Shown: piece by piece, positions 45,903 through 56,918 of the stretch
Position numbering within the stretch: position 1 is the first letter of the stretch
How the letters are laid out: each line of letters opens with the position of its first letter
Assembly (NCBI GenBank): GCA_963556495.2
Contig: OY747710.1
Location: 21,273,500 to 21,337,499, forward strand
Direction: 5' to 3'
From: Valencia hispanica
Lineage: Eukaryota > Chordata > Actinopteri > Cyprinodontiformes > Valenciidae
Length of the DNA stretch: 64,000 nt
Made by a program: the position numbers and the translations under genes
The notes under the pieces: model-generated
Seen by the model: the letters and a program-made list of their open reading frames with translations, nothing else
Database searches by the model: none
Told to the model about the DNA's origin: nothing

Positions 45903-47526
45903 AAGTGGATTGTTTTGTTTCCTGTGCTACTTGCTAATTGCTCCAAGAAAATGGAATAAAAAATATAATTCACTTTAAAACAACAGGTAAATGGTTGAAA
46001 CTTGAATATAATCAGTTAATACAATGATCCCAAACACACATCAGGACGGATTTTAGAATGGATAAGGGAGGAAAAAAGGATGTTTCTGGTATAACCCTTA
46101 CGAAACCCAACCTCAACATGATTGTTTTTGCCAAAATCTCAACTCTGGTCATTTAGGAAGAGTGATTAAATATCCAGTTGAAAATATGGCCCTTATTGTT
46201 ATAAATTCAGACATATGCATGTGATTAACGGTTAAAGCCCAATATAATTATGATACCCATTCCCATAAAGAATGCATTTAAAGTTTTTCTCCAGAATTGT
46301 GGAGAAACTTTACCAAAAACAAACAGAACATGCCCACATCGATGATAAAACATAACAAAATCAATCCACAATGGAGGTTTTAATAAAACAAAGTGAGTTA
46401 CAGATGTCAAGTCTTTAACATCAGTGATTTTATCAGTATTTAATCTATTGTATTTGATCAGATTTACAAGCAGCAGTATCACTGAAACACTGAAAAGCAA
46501 TTGCTTTAACTTGTGTGGTGATTATAAAAAAATGTCCTAAGCAAATGAAGTGTGAGATGATTTCCAAGGTAAGCATAAACTCTTTTGTGCATTCATATAC
46601 AGGTAAAAAAGAGTTGAGTATACAGATAAAAAAGAGCTACAACATTGGAAATAGTAAAGCAGTAGAACAGTTAGAGGATTTTCTTTAAAGATAATTACAC
46701 AAGCCATAAAATTATAAAAGAAAGGTGTTTATTTAAAGCAAGAACAAAGCATTTATCATCCACTGGTCATGATGGAGGTTGCAGGAACCCAAAGTTACTG
46801 AAGCACATTTTGATTAAAAAGTTTGCAAGTGCAATGTCTGGAGGATTTTTTTTTATCTTCTTCAACAGATGCTGCCGAAGTGCGTGTGGGCAAGGCACTG
46901 AACTGCCTCACAAAGAGAACAATCAACAACTTAGGGCTGGAGTTACATCAACTGCCTAACAGAAAACAGGAAAACAAACCAGACTTTGGTAATGCAACAG
47001 CAAGTCCACTTCACACCCTAATCTCTGAGTTTGTATAAGCCCCCCCCCCCATATTTAAACAGAGTTAGTTTCATCTCTCTGAAGCATCACAGTGATATTT
47101 CAAACCGATTAATCTATGATGACACAGTGCTTTTTGTTTCATGTTACATTAGCAAACCAAACAAATTAACAAACAAACAAACAAAAAAACTACTAAATAT
47201 TCATAATAAATTTTCCTGTAGTTGTGCAGTTAATCATGCTCTTGGGGAGTGTTCTTCACAAAGTGTGGTATAAAATAGCAATTAGGCTTTTACAGGTTTT
47301 GCAATTAAATTTATCTCAACTCAACAACCTGAAATAATAAAAGTGGGGTTGGAATTTTTCATTGAAAAAGTTTGAGTTCATTTAAATTGCTCTCTTTATC
47401 TGTAGAGCGGGGTACTCAGGAAGCAAGAATAACTCTTTCCTTCTATGAAAATAATTTGCAATTACTTCGATAATCAAAGAAAATTCATTACATCATTCTA
47501 AATGTAGGGTTGAAAAACTGTAACCA

Positions 47527-47700
47527 CACTGCCTTGCAAATGTATTCATCCCACTTCCATGCATTTAAGTTGGATTTATATGATAAACCAGTAGAAAGTG
47601 GCATATACTTGTGAAGTAGAAGTAAATGCATGGCTTTCAATATCTTTTAACAAATGAAAATCTGAAAAGTAGGATGTGCCTTCAGAAGCAAGTTTAGGTT
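47527..47700. mobile_element. Tc1 end fragment
   Basis: ACTGCCTTGCAAATGTATTC opens as the end of the Tc1 families also seen at 54668 and 56919, followed by about 170 bases of the inner end. The rest is missing. Confidence 0.55.
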
Positions 47701-48785
47701 ATAGAGCTCAGGCATGAGAAAAAGTTAACAGGACAACTGTTAGTCCTGCCTTGAACAAGTATGACCTTTTACAGAACATTGGAAAGAAGAAATGCAATGT
47801 TGAAAGAAAGTCAGAAGAAGTTCAGTTTGCCACAAGCCATGTAGGAGATAAAGCAAACATGGTAGAGGATTCTCTGTTTAGATAAAACAATAATTTACAT
47901 ATTTAGTGTAAATTATGTGTAGTGAGTAACGAGCACTGCACATGTGTCACGAACGCACTATGCATGCAAAACTGTTTAGATTTTTGTTTTGTAAAAATGA
48001 ATATTTTCCTTTGTGTTTATCCATAACATAAACCAACCAACAGATGTAGGTTTGTTGTTGCATTGTGACAAAATGTGTATAAATATTTTTTGCCAATGTA
48101 ATTTATGCTACAGTATGATAGGAAAACCTCAGCTATTTTAATAAAAACATTATTAGCTACTTTCTGGAATTTCATAATTACATGGATGGTGGTAGATGGA
48201 TGTTCTTATCTATTCTTGGTGCTCTTAAGAATTTTTAGCGAGTTAGAAATTATTTCTAATCTAGCTGGTCAGTCTAAAAACTGACCATTAAAATAGAGAA
48301 GAATTTCTGTAAAGTATGACATTTGTGGCTAAAGCAAAACTTGTTATTTATTGTTATAGATTATTTTTTAGCCTACTATGGATTTGAACCCAGACATGTA
48401 TAACAGCTGAAAAAAATGCCTAATCATGTTTTGATATATCTTTTTCTAATGTCTTAGAATAAAGCAAAAATAATAAAAATGTGTTCAGTTTATGTTATAA
48501 GTGGTTAAAAATTTGCATGAGACAAAAAAGGGGTTTTAATATTAAGCAATATTTGCAAATATAACAAATACTTTTATTATATGGGATGTATAAATATATT
48601 TAAAGATACAGTGCTAACCAGATCATTTGTTGATTTTGTGTTGCATTTCTGGAATTTAAAGTTTAAAACTGAGAAAACTTTTAATCACTTACTTCGAGTA
48701 AATCCACATAGTATAGGCCAAAAGAAAAGAAAAGGTGGAAAAAAAGTTGCGTTCCAGAAACACGTTTCATGGTTCACTGCTGTGG

Positions 48786-48799
48786 CCAGTAGAGGGCAC
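48786..48799 (+). promoter_or_regulatory. Candidate CTCF binding site
   Basis: CCAGTAGAGGGCAC matches every position of the vertebrate CTCF core consensus (CCASYAGRKGGCRS). It lies about 0.9 kb past the cacng7 stop codon, between the two TARP genes. Binding is inferred. Confidence 0.5.
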
Positions 48800-49732
48800 C
48801 ATATTCTTGTAAAACTGGAGCAAATCGGCATGCGCAGCATCCAGAGGCTGTTTTATTACAGCTGCTTCTCTTATATCCAAAGCTGAAGAAGTAAAAACAT
48901 TTTCTCATTGTGACTTGTGCAAAAGCTTCATTTACAATTTCACAACTCAAATCCTGATGTGCATCTATGTACAAGAAGCTACAGATCTGTATCTTAAATA
49001 TGTAAAACAAGAACTTGTTTGCATGATATTTCTTAATATTATCTCTGTATGTTACAAAGCTTAACAACATTCATTCTGTGCAGATTCATTTAACAGTTAC
49101 TGTATTAACTAATACTTAATAACACTGAGAGCACTATCATGACATTATGGGTTATGGAATTGAACTGATGATGTAATAAATTCAGACAAGAATACAATAT
49201 ATTTAACCACACTTTACCATTTGGTAAAAACTTAAGTAGTCCATATGTTGGTTTGACTTATGCACGTACAAATCTATGAGCATTATCAGTCTTTTCAGAT
49301 CAGTGTTTTGCATTGTACATTTTCAAGTGCATACAAAGTTCTGCAGCACTGCAGCATCTTTGTATAATACTGCAGCCTCCCTGCTTCACTCTCCCTCCCT
49401 TATACCTGCTCTGCCAGTCAACCTAACCTCTAATGTCTTTCTGGAGAACGGTTTTCCTCTTTCTAATGTCACCAGATCACTTTTTCTTTTACTTCTGTCT
49501 TCTCTTTTGTTTGTTTGTTTCTTTCCGCCTATCAGAGTTTCTTTGAAATCTTCAGAAATCAGTAAAATCCCCTTCTTCTCTCTTTGATTTGTAATGTCTC
49601 AAAGCTACATTTTTCTGCGTCATTTGATGCGAGATCAAAGCTCAGCATTTACCCTGATCCAAATCGAAGTGTTCAGTATATTTGATGATGAAGAGTCAGT
49701 GGCTCGTCTTGCTGTCTTGTAGCTCCCTTGTT

Positions 49733-50188
49733 CTAACAGGGGGAGGCGCTCATGTGCACATGTGTGTGGTAGTGAGGGGGGGGTACGGGCGATGGAGGCA
49801 TGGTCATGGGAAGAGCCTGGCCCTGAGTGTATGAGGAGTGGGACCTAGGTAGTGTGTGTGTGGAGGGGTAACCAGTGGGCTGTGGTTGCATCTGGTAGCT
49901 CCCTCCGGAAGAAGACACAGAGGGAGGGCTCCCTTGCCCGCCAACTTGGAGGGTGCATTTCGGTGGTGCCGGCAGAGTCTGGTTGAGTTGGATGGAGATG
50001 TCGCTGGAGGCCTCCGACGTGCTGCGGCCTCTCTTTGGCGGAGGCCAGGAAGACTCCGGGTGGAGGTACTGACCGCTATAGTCACTGCCCTCGGACAGGC
50101 GGGGGCGGTAGATCGCAGGGTGGGGGCGATACATCTCTTCCTCTGCGTAGCGCTTCATGAACAGATAGACTGATAGAACTCCAGCCCC
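49733..50188 (-). CDS. cacng7: cacng7-like exon 5 (end of TM4 and cytoplasmic tail)
   Basis: The acceptor is CTCTCTCACAG, then GGG GCT GGA; the stop TAG is at 49735-49733. It encodes GAGVLSVYLFMKRYAEEEMY, the juxtamembrane part shared by gamma-5 and gamma-7, then RPRLSEGSDYSGQYLHPES. After this comes a long Ser/Pro/Gln-rich insertion (residues about 250-335) absent from mammalian gamma-7, with SSSGGSYQMQPQP and a His/Pro-rich end HYHTHVHMSASPC. The last residues resemble the mammalian S-T-S-P-C end. Confidence 0.95.
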   Translation of the reverse strand, partial: GAGVLSVYLFMKRYAEEEMYRPHPAIYRPRLSEGSDYSGQYLHPESSWPPPKRGRSTSEASSDISIQLNQTLPAPPKCTLQVGGQGSPPSVSSSGGSYQMQPQPTGYPSTHTLPRSHSSYTQGQALPMTMPPSPVPPPHYHTHVHMSASPC

Positions 50189-53100
50189 CTGTGAGAGAGA
50201 GTCAGTTTTAAAAGAAATGGAAAGTTAGGAATAGACTGGATTTAATATAAATGTAAATGTATTTCTAATGAGACTATTGTCTTGAAATAGGTTTGATTAT
50301 ATGAACTAGAGAAACCACAAAGGAGCATAGAAAACCAAAACAAAATACTAAATCTGTGGGTGTTTAGGACGCAATCCAGCTCCCCATTAGTACGCATTAA
50401 TATCAGCTGCTTTAGGCCTCCTCCATGAGCTGTAAAAATATTTCTCATTACTAAAGTATGGATCGGAAGCATGTCTAAGGCCCAACAGAGCAAAGTCTGT
50501 TCATTTCTGTGTGTCCCTCCTTCACATTTCAAAGAGTTGGTAACGAAGCAATTTTTTTTTTTTATCTGGCAAGGTGGTCAGGCTTGATTCTGACTAGGCC
50601 AAACAAAAGCTTCTTGCTGCTTCACTGGTTCAGTTTCACTCTGTGTGTCTCAGAACTCTCTCTGTAGACAGTTTCCAGGGAAGGAGTCGTAACGATGGCC
50701 AGATCAGCCAATCAGATGCCGACTTTGGGAAATGTGTGTCTTCTTAGCCCCAATCAGCCAATAAGAAACATGAAGTCTGTTATTTTTGTCTATCACATCC
50801 TTTATTTTCTAGAGAGGGACACTAAGAATGCAGAAAAAAAACCTGTATGGTGTAGAAAAAATGCTGTGTTCAGACTTCAGCTGTTTTATTCAAGGTTTCC
50901 AACATGTAATCATTCTGCTGCAGAACAAGTGTTTGGCCAATCAAGCATTACTTAACATTAACTTAGGATTTAATAAGAATCTTTTCTGAAATTCTAAATC
51001 AGCTAAATAACATAATTCATATAAAAGACACTTTGACACATATTCACAGCCTTTCAGGCATAGTATATCTGTCATAACAACATTCATGCAATTTTAAGAT
51101 TCTAGGACATCACTAGCATCAGATAAGAGCTGTTTTGGCTGATATAAAAAGTCCAGGGGGATATTTTGAGGCCCATTTAAAGTAGGAGAGGAGTTCAGGT
51201 GGGTGAAGGGTCAGATCTGTGGTCTTTGTTAACACTTCACCTAGATTAATAACTTCTGTTTCTCATTCCTGTCGACACGCACAAAATCTGAGAGAATTAT
51301 AGGAATAGCAATAGACAATACAGCTCAGACTAATGCTTACAAAAAGACAGCCTTGCACACACTCACAACCCACACTAACCTCTTTGAGTAAGAACGAAGA
51401 AGCAGCGAAGGCGAAAGACCAGCCATAGTGGTAACTGAAGAACTGCTCAGGCTCTCTGGGTCGGTTCATCACCTCGTCATTAATACTGGAAATATAGAGC
51501 ACCAGGCCCACCACCAGGCTGAGGCCTGCATGCAGCACATTTACAACGACAGGGACAGAGAAAGATAGAGAGAGGCAGATAGATGAAAGTTCATTATACA
51601 GTGATAAAGACACCCGTAGCAGTGGCCGAGGAGAAAGAGATAAAGATATGAGCTGACCATGAAAACCAATTAGCCTCCAAAGTGATTATGATTAATAAAG
51701 AGATGAGAGAGGTGAATGAGAAATTTGTATGAGAAAGTACTTCAGAGTGACATCCTGTACACCAATTCTCCCTCAAAGCCTGTCTTGAATGCAACAAGGA
51801 AGAGAGGTTTAGTTTGTGTGACAATAGGTGGTCAATGTTTTTCTGAAGCATTCAGGTGCTACCTCCAGGCTGGGCTTTGGCAGAAAAAAACATTTTACTC
51901 ATGGGAAACAAATGATGGTTCCCTTGGGTAAAGGATCAGTTCTGATAGTTAGATACGCAATGTGTTGGGCCCCAGGAGGCAATAGAGGCAGTCAAGTGTG
52001 TGTTTACATGATGTTTTTTTTTCTTTGGATAAAAAATGATGACATTTTAAGTTTTTCTAAATTGAATCAAAGCAACTGCCTTTACTTAAACTTCTCTAAA
52101 TGCTTTAGTTTAGCTGGATGTTGCATTGCATAGAGAACATACTTATTGTTTTATATATTTGATCAAACGTCAACACAATTCTTTAAAATTACAGTTATCC
52201 TTAACCTAGTCATGTCCTTTAATTAACACATTTTCAAATTATTTTAACACATTTAAGTTGACACATTACTTGTAGGAATTTTATAAATAAAGTCATATTA
52301 TAGCTCGAACACATAAGAGTTTTTCTTTAAATGTTTAATCTAGACTGAACTTACTTTAGTTTCAGTAGAATTGGTGTATAGGAAGCCAACAATCATTCTC
52401 TGGAGTGAAAGAAGGCTGGAGTACCTGCCACATTTATTCCTGTAAATATGTGAGACCATTTTCTTTAGCCACTGGCCACTACGCTGGATGGCCACCCAAA
52501 TTTATCTTGCCAACCAGGTATTTGTTGAGCATGCCAGTAAACATGTGGTGTTTTCTGAGCTCTACTGGGAGTCAAACTGGAACCTTTGGTCAGATGAAAC
52601 TAAGACTGAACAAACACTCCAAGCAGGTTTGGCTTGACACCAAAGATGAATATGCGGAAAAGCCCCTTATGCACAATATTAAAGTATGGTGGAAGATCTG
52701 TGATGCTGTGGGCCTTTTTTTCTTCAACACCCTGAAAAGCTTGTTAGATTGCACCGTGGACTTTTATTCAAGACATAGTAGATACAAATCTGTAGATGCT
52801 GCACGAAACTGATCATTACCAGTTATTTCAGTGGGACAGTGATGCAAAACATATGAACAGTTCAAAGCAGAAAACCTGCAGGGTGAGAGACTAGAGCATG
52901 CTCAGGACTTAGACAAGACCTGCATCTTGTTAAAAAATATTATTTCTTAAAAAAAATTTTTTCCCAATTGAATAAATGTATCTAAATTAAGACTACTATA
53001 AGACAGGATGAATTCCTATGAAGACATTTAACATATCATTACCAGGTGTGCCAACAAATTTGGCCAGCACTGTATGACCTTTTTACCCCAGATGTAGCCC

Positions 53101-56100
53101 ATAAATCATTAAAACCCCTCTCCTTGCAACACAGACATTGACTCTTCACTGCCTTGAAAATGTTAAATGCATGAGGTACAGCATATGGGGTCCATCAAAG
53201 AATCAATATTCAAAGACAACTGCCTGCTGTAACAACCAGATACGATTAAATTTAGATTTAACTGGAACATCCAAACATGGTGCAGAGCTGTTGGTGGTTG
53301 TGTCTTTTTACGCAAACGGTAGGTCTGAGAGGTTTTCTTGTCAACTTAAAGTTTGAAGGCATGCAAAAGGCAGAAACCATGCTGCTGTCAAATGTGATGT
53401 GACAGTACAACTTCAGTGAGAAATCTGAACGCACATGCCCAGCAAGAACAGATTAAAAAGGACTAGTGAGCGTTCAGAAGAAAAGAGATGAAGGTAATTT
53501 TTTTTAAGTGGACATGCACGACTGTGGAGTAACAGGAGCAGGGAAGAGGAAAAAATAGAGAATATTGGGCTTCAAGCAAGCTCAAACATCTGCGGCTCTA
53601 TGCTGCTTTTTAATCTCCCCATCTGAATTGTGTTATATTAAACAGAACATGGTGTTACTGCATGCAAACTGCAATATTCACCAGACCACTGCCTCAGGGA
53701 TGCAAAAGGAATATTCTGAATAATCCATATATACCGCCGAAGCCAAAAACAACCACAACAGACAGAGAGGTAGTGTGAGGAGAATGCTAGATGTGATAGA
53801 TTACTGAAGCATCATAACCAAGCAATTCAGTGCAATTACTGTCATCATTTACAGCTGAAAACTCTGACAACCCAACACATGCTGCTCAAATTTTATAACC
53901 TCTGTTACATAACTCTTTGCTTTTACAACACCCTTTTTACCCACGTCCCAGGATGTTAAAGCTGTTGTATCAGAATCTGTTTGATAATCCTTTCATCTCT
54001 GCTTCCTCTTCAAAAAGTGTCAAAAGCAACAGCCTTCAGAAAGCTTAAGCTGCAGCTGATGATTTTAACTCTGAACTCCAGCACAGAAAAAGGGAAACTT
54101 ACTGCCATCTGCTGCTCAAAAAGTATCACTACAGCGCTGAGGAAAAACCTGTTTGCTATGTGTTTTCTGCAGAACTTGGATATTATATATGATTTTAAAA
54201 GGGAGCTTAAAGAGATGAAAATTTTAAACCCTTGGGATGGGATGTTGAAAATTAATCCTGACACTTCTGCTAATGACAGTCTGCACACCTGTATCCCAGT
54301 CCAAAAATAGAGTCATTAACAAAGCATCTCCATGTGTGACGCAGGACAAGCCAGGCTGCTGTAATCAATCATAATATGAGGGAGCGGTGACAATGCGACA
54401 TGAGTAATGGGTCCCACCTGAGAGAATGAAGAAGATGCCGGACACAAAGGCCAGAATGGTACGCTGTGGCCGGATGTGTCCGATGTTGCTGATGACGAAG
54501 GCCGTGAAGACGAAGAGCAGAGACACCATGGGGAAGGGTGTGGCCGTACGAACCATCTCTGTGGGAACAAAAGGTTCCAGTGTTAAAAATAGCCCATCTA
54601 AGGTTCCCTGGAAGTGTTGCGTGAAAGGATGTCGCTATAGAACAAAAATCATTCAAAGATAGTCAAATACAGTGCCTTGTAAAAATATTTATTACCATTT
54701 CATGAGATAGATCAACATAAAACAGTATGTTTTTCATTTTCCACTAATTAAAATCTAAAAAGTTGGGTGTGCGCTTATATTCAGAACCTCTGATTCAATA
54801 TTTTGTAGAATCTTTTTTTCCCCAGCACAATGCTGCCACCACACTGTTTCTAAATGATGATGATGTGTTCTGGGTGATGTGCATTGTTATGTTTTTGCCA
54901 TACATTGGAGCTATTGTTCTCTGAAGCTCCTCCAGAATTACCATTGGCCTCTTAGTTGCTCTTAATGATATTGCCCATGCTGTCAGGTTGGGTGGACAGT
55001 CATGTCTTGGGAGGATTGCAGTCGTGCCGTACTCCTGCCATGTTTGGATGGTGGACTGAACAGTGCTCTTCTAAATATTGCTTCTGATGACACTTGGTTG
55101 CATCAGACTTTATTTAGGGATATCAGAGTTAAGACAGCTGAAAACAACTTTCCCTTACATCTTTTACTTTCTTTTTGTAAAAATCTTTGAAAATCATGTC
55201 TAATTTCCTTAAATTTCAAAATGATGTGCAGCTGTGGGTTGGTACCACACAGTTTTTGTTGACAGAATAGAAGGCAGTGTCTATTGTCTTTAAGAGGCAA
55301 ACTCAAACATGTTGCAATAACAGATACACAACCAACCTAACTAACAAAATCTTTCTCTATTTGGAGAAATGTCTTGTTGCCTTTTATACATATTTTAAGA
55401 CTCAGCAAGAAAGCAACAATACAAAACGCCAAAATGAGCTTTTTATATATTAAATGTTTGAATTTAGGCTAAAGAGCTAGCTTCAGATATAAACTCCCTT
55501 TAAACTCAGGGTTTTTTCAACATCTTTTTTTCTTTTATGTCAAGAACTCTGAGAGAAAGTTGGGAAAGTCCTCTGAGACTGACAGCCCCCCAACTCCTTG
55601 AGTCCCTCCGCACCTGAAGGTCTTTTTTCTTTCAACACCTTTCACTTCAGATTCTTCACCCTTTCCTTTCTCCATCCCCACTTCTTGGATCTAGTCAATA
55701 GTAAATAACTCTATATTTCAGAGTAGGTTTTCTTTTGTAAATATTTGAGTTGTAATATCACATCTGTCTTTCACTCACTCAAGATGTTTGCAGTGTTTTC
55801 TGTGGTGATCTCTATTTCGGGCTCAGTGAAGTACTCCGATGCAACACACCTCCCGTTCTCTGATCCTGTCAGGAAACAGAAATTGGAAAACGTTAAGTTT
55901 GCTTTTAGGATCAGAGTCGGTCATGCGTGAAGAAGCACAGGCCTCTGCGGACTCTCTCGCTGTTAACAATCATGTTTTGTGACAGATTTGATTCAAGAAC
56001 CCACAGGCTCCCCTCTTTCTTTTCTCTCTCTAGCCTGATTCTTCCTCTGCTTGTCGATCTTTAACACCTCTTTATGCTTGTTTGTTATTCTCTTGCCCTT

Positions 56101-56359
56101 GAATATGGTGTGTGTGTGAGTAAGTGTGAACATATGCACATAAGTGTGATGATATATTCCTACCAGCCACAAAGCAAACTCTCCAGAGGCCAGAATGCAG
56201 AGCCATCTTCACCTCCATGCTCTGGTTCTGTTGCAGGATGATTCCCTCCACCATTATCAGCCAGTAGTCGGTGGACACAGCCACCCCCACCAGCAGCAGT
56301 CCGCAGGCTCCAAACACTGTGGACAGGATGGTCAATGCACGGCTGCTGCATGAACTCAT
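49733..56359 (-). CDS. cacng7: cacng7-like gene, five coding exons (type II TARP gamma-7)
   Basis: Spliced coding exons are 56164-56359, 55779-55865, 54418-54558, 51380-51525 and 49733-50188, together 1026 nt for 341 residues. All junctions have GT donors and AG acceptors and keep frame. The product is a four-pass claudin-fold protein: TM1 about 9-29, TM2 105-123, TM3 128-153, TM4 176-200, cytoplasmic tail 201-341. The first extracellular loop has the W33...GLW(57-59)..C62...C72 signature and a sequon N45-Q-S. Gamma-7 is favoured over gamma-5 by the start (MSSCSSRALT), ATPFPMVSL, FVISNIGHIRPQRT, NDEVMNRP and MKRYAEEEMYRPHP. In mammals gamma-7 is an atypical, type II TARP acting on AMPA receptors, strong in cerebellum, and affects calcium channel expression. 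The tail is about 66 residues longer than the 275-residue mammalian form but keeps the S-P-C end. A pyrimidine-rich acceptor directly before the ATG implies a 5' UTR exon further right. Confidence 0.95.
50189..51379 (-). other. Intron 4 of cacng7-like gene
   Basis: A 1191-bp intron, GT-AG, without a recognised repeat. Confidence 0.8.
51380..51525 (-). CDS. cacng7: cacng7-like exon 4 (TM3 end, second extracellular loop, TM4)
   Basis: Acceptor GCATGCAG, donor GTTAGT after AAA GAG. It encodes LSLVVGLVLYISSINDEVMN, then RPREPEQFFSYHYGWSFAFA and ASSFLLKE. It enters in phase 1 and leaves in phase 0, joining exon 5 cleanly. Confidence 0.95.
52420..53073 (+). mobile_element. Tc1 fossil in cacng7 intron 3
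   Basis: TTTGGTCAGATGAAACTAAG (the SDET box of the transposase), ACAAACACTCCAAGCAGGTT, AAAGTATGGTGGAAGATCTG and a right end CAACAAATTTGGCCAGCACT before TA identify a sense Tc1 copy. Frames are full of stops; the left end is not found. Confidence 0.65.
54102..54115 (-). promoter_or_regulatory. Candidate CTCF site, minus orientation
   Basis: As reverse complement, GCAGCAGATGGCAG matches the CTCF core consensus except for the first base. It is oriented toward the site at 48786-48799. Binding is inferred. Confidence 0.3.
54418..54558 (-). CDS. cacng7: cacng7-like exon 3 (TM2 and TM3)
   Basis: Acceptor TTCCCACAG, donor GTGGGA after CTC TCA G. It encodes MVRTATPFPMVSLLFVFTAF, then VISNIGHIRPQRTILAFVSG and IFFILS. 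The first codon is Lys, split A|AG over the intron with exon 2. Confidence 0.97.
54559..55778 (-). other. Intron 2 of cacng7-like gene, holding a Tc1 fossil
   Basis: A 1220-bp intron, GT-AG. From about 54668 to 55330 it is a decayed Tc1: AGTGCCTTGTAAAAATATTT at its left end, then CAATGCTGCCACCACACTG and ATTACCATTGGCCTCTTAG, antisense transposase text. More than half of the intron is transposon. Confidence 0.7.
55779..55865 (-). CDS. cacng7: cacng7-like exon 2 (first extracellular loop)
   Basis: The 87-nt exon has no ATG and is too short to stand out as a frame. Acceptor TTTCCTGACAG, donor GTGAGT. In the frame set by exon 1 it reads SENGRCVASEYFTEPEIEIT, then TENTANIL, the conserved gamma-5/gamma-7 block with the second loop cysteine (C72). 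It joins exon 1 (G split G|GA) and exon 3 (K split A|AG) exactly. Confidence 0.95.
55866..56163 (-). other. Intron 1 of cacng7-like gene
   Basis: A short 298-bp intron, GT-AG, without a recognised element; it has a TG-rich stretch at 56105-56130. Confidence 0.85.
56164..56359 (-). CDS. cacng7: cacng7-like exon 1 (start, TM1, first loop)
   Basis: The ATG at 56359-56357 gives MSSCSSRALTILSTVFGACG, TM1, then STDYWLIMVEG and HSGLWRVCFVAG. The donor is GTAGGA after GTG GCT G. TCTGCCCCTCTGCCCTCCAG lies immediately before the ATG and looks like a splice acceptor, so the 5' UTR probably starts in another exon upstream. Confidence 0.95.
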
Positions 56360-56918
56360 CTGGAGGGCAGAGGGGCAGACAGGGGAGATTGGTAATTAAA
56401 AATCAAAACTGTAGAAGGAAAGGCAAGACAGAAGGGATTATAGAGAGGAGATCACTGAAAACGGGGAAATCCTTTTATCAAACATGAATCTTATTCACAG
56501 GGACACACCGCAGGTGGCTATTCCTCTGTTCTCGCATTGTTATTGCTGGAGATGATTTAGTGACAAACACACTGGCAGCCAATCACATTAAAGGTCGGAG
56601 AGGAGCCAATGTAACAGACGATGATCTCACTAGGGAAGTTAGACAAGGATTAAAAAAAAACCAGCGATGGAGGGAACAGAAGCATAAAGGAGACGGTGAC
56701 TCAGACGCAGGCTTTCTGTGGCTTAGTTCTGGCTGAGCTGCACATGCACGTTTGAGCGAGTTGTCTGTATAGATTCATGTTTTTCAGTGCACGTGTGCTG
56801 CATGTAGTTGCTACGCCTCTGGCCTCTACTTAATTTGGACGGCTGTTCATTTGAATCAGCACCCCAAATAAGGAAAAACACATAAGAAACAGAAACATGT
56901 GCTTTGCTGTAACTACAG
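56360..56918. other. Upstream of cacng7 coding start, no gene seen
   Basis: Apart from the acceptor-like tract next to the ATG nothing is recognised. It is probably the 5' UTR intron. Confidence 0.5.

Larger units (their letters stand above)
43560..49700. other. Intergenic region downstream of cacng7-like gene
   Basis: No gene seen. It holds CA-rich low complexity at 43783-43815, Tc1 fossils (44840-45190, 47527-47700), a fish interspersed repeat (45375-45640), a short repeat at 45836-45902, a C run at 47038-47049 and a strong CTCF-like motif at 48786-48799. The cacng7 3' UTR should occupy its right end; a minus-strand AATAAA at 48857-48852 is one possible polyadenylation signal. Confidence 0.5.
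51526..54417 (-). other. Intron 3 of cacng7-like gene
   Basis: A 2892-bp intron, GT-AG. It contains a Tc1 fossil (about 52420-53073) and a CTCF-like motif on the minus strand (54102-54115). Confidence 0.8.

Noticed and set aside
52405..52812. 135-residue frame that might be a gene in cacng7 intron 3
   Set aside because: The text is decayed Tc1 transposon (SDET-box region); the frame is not the transposase frame throughout.
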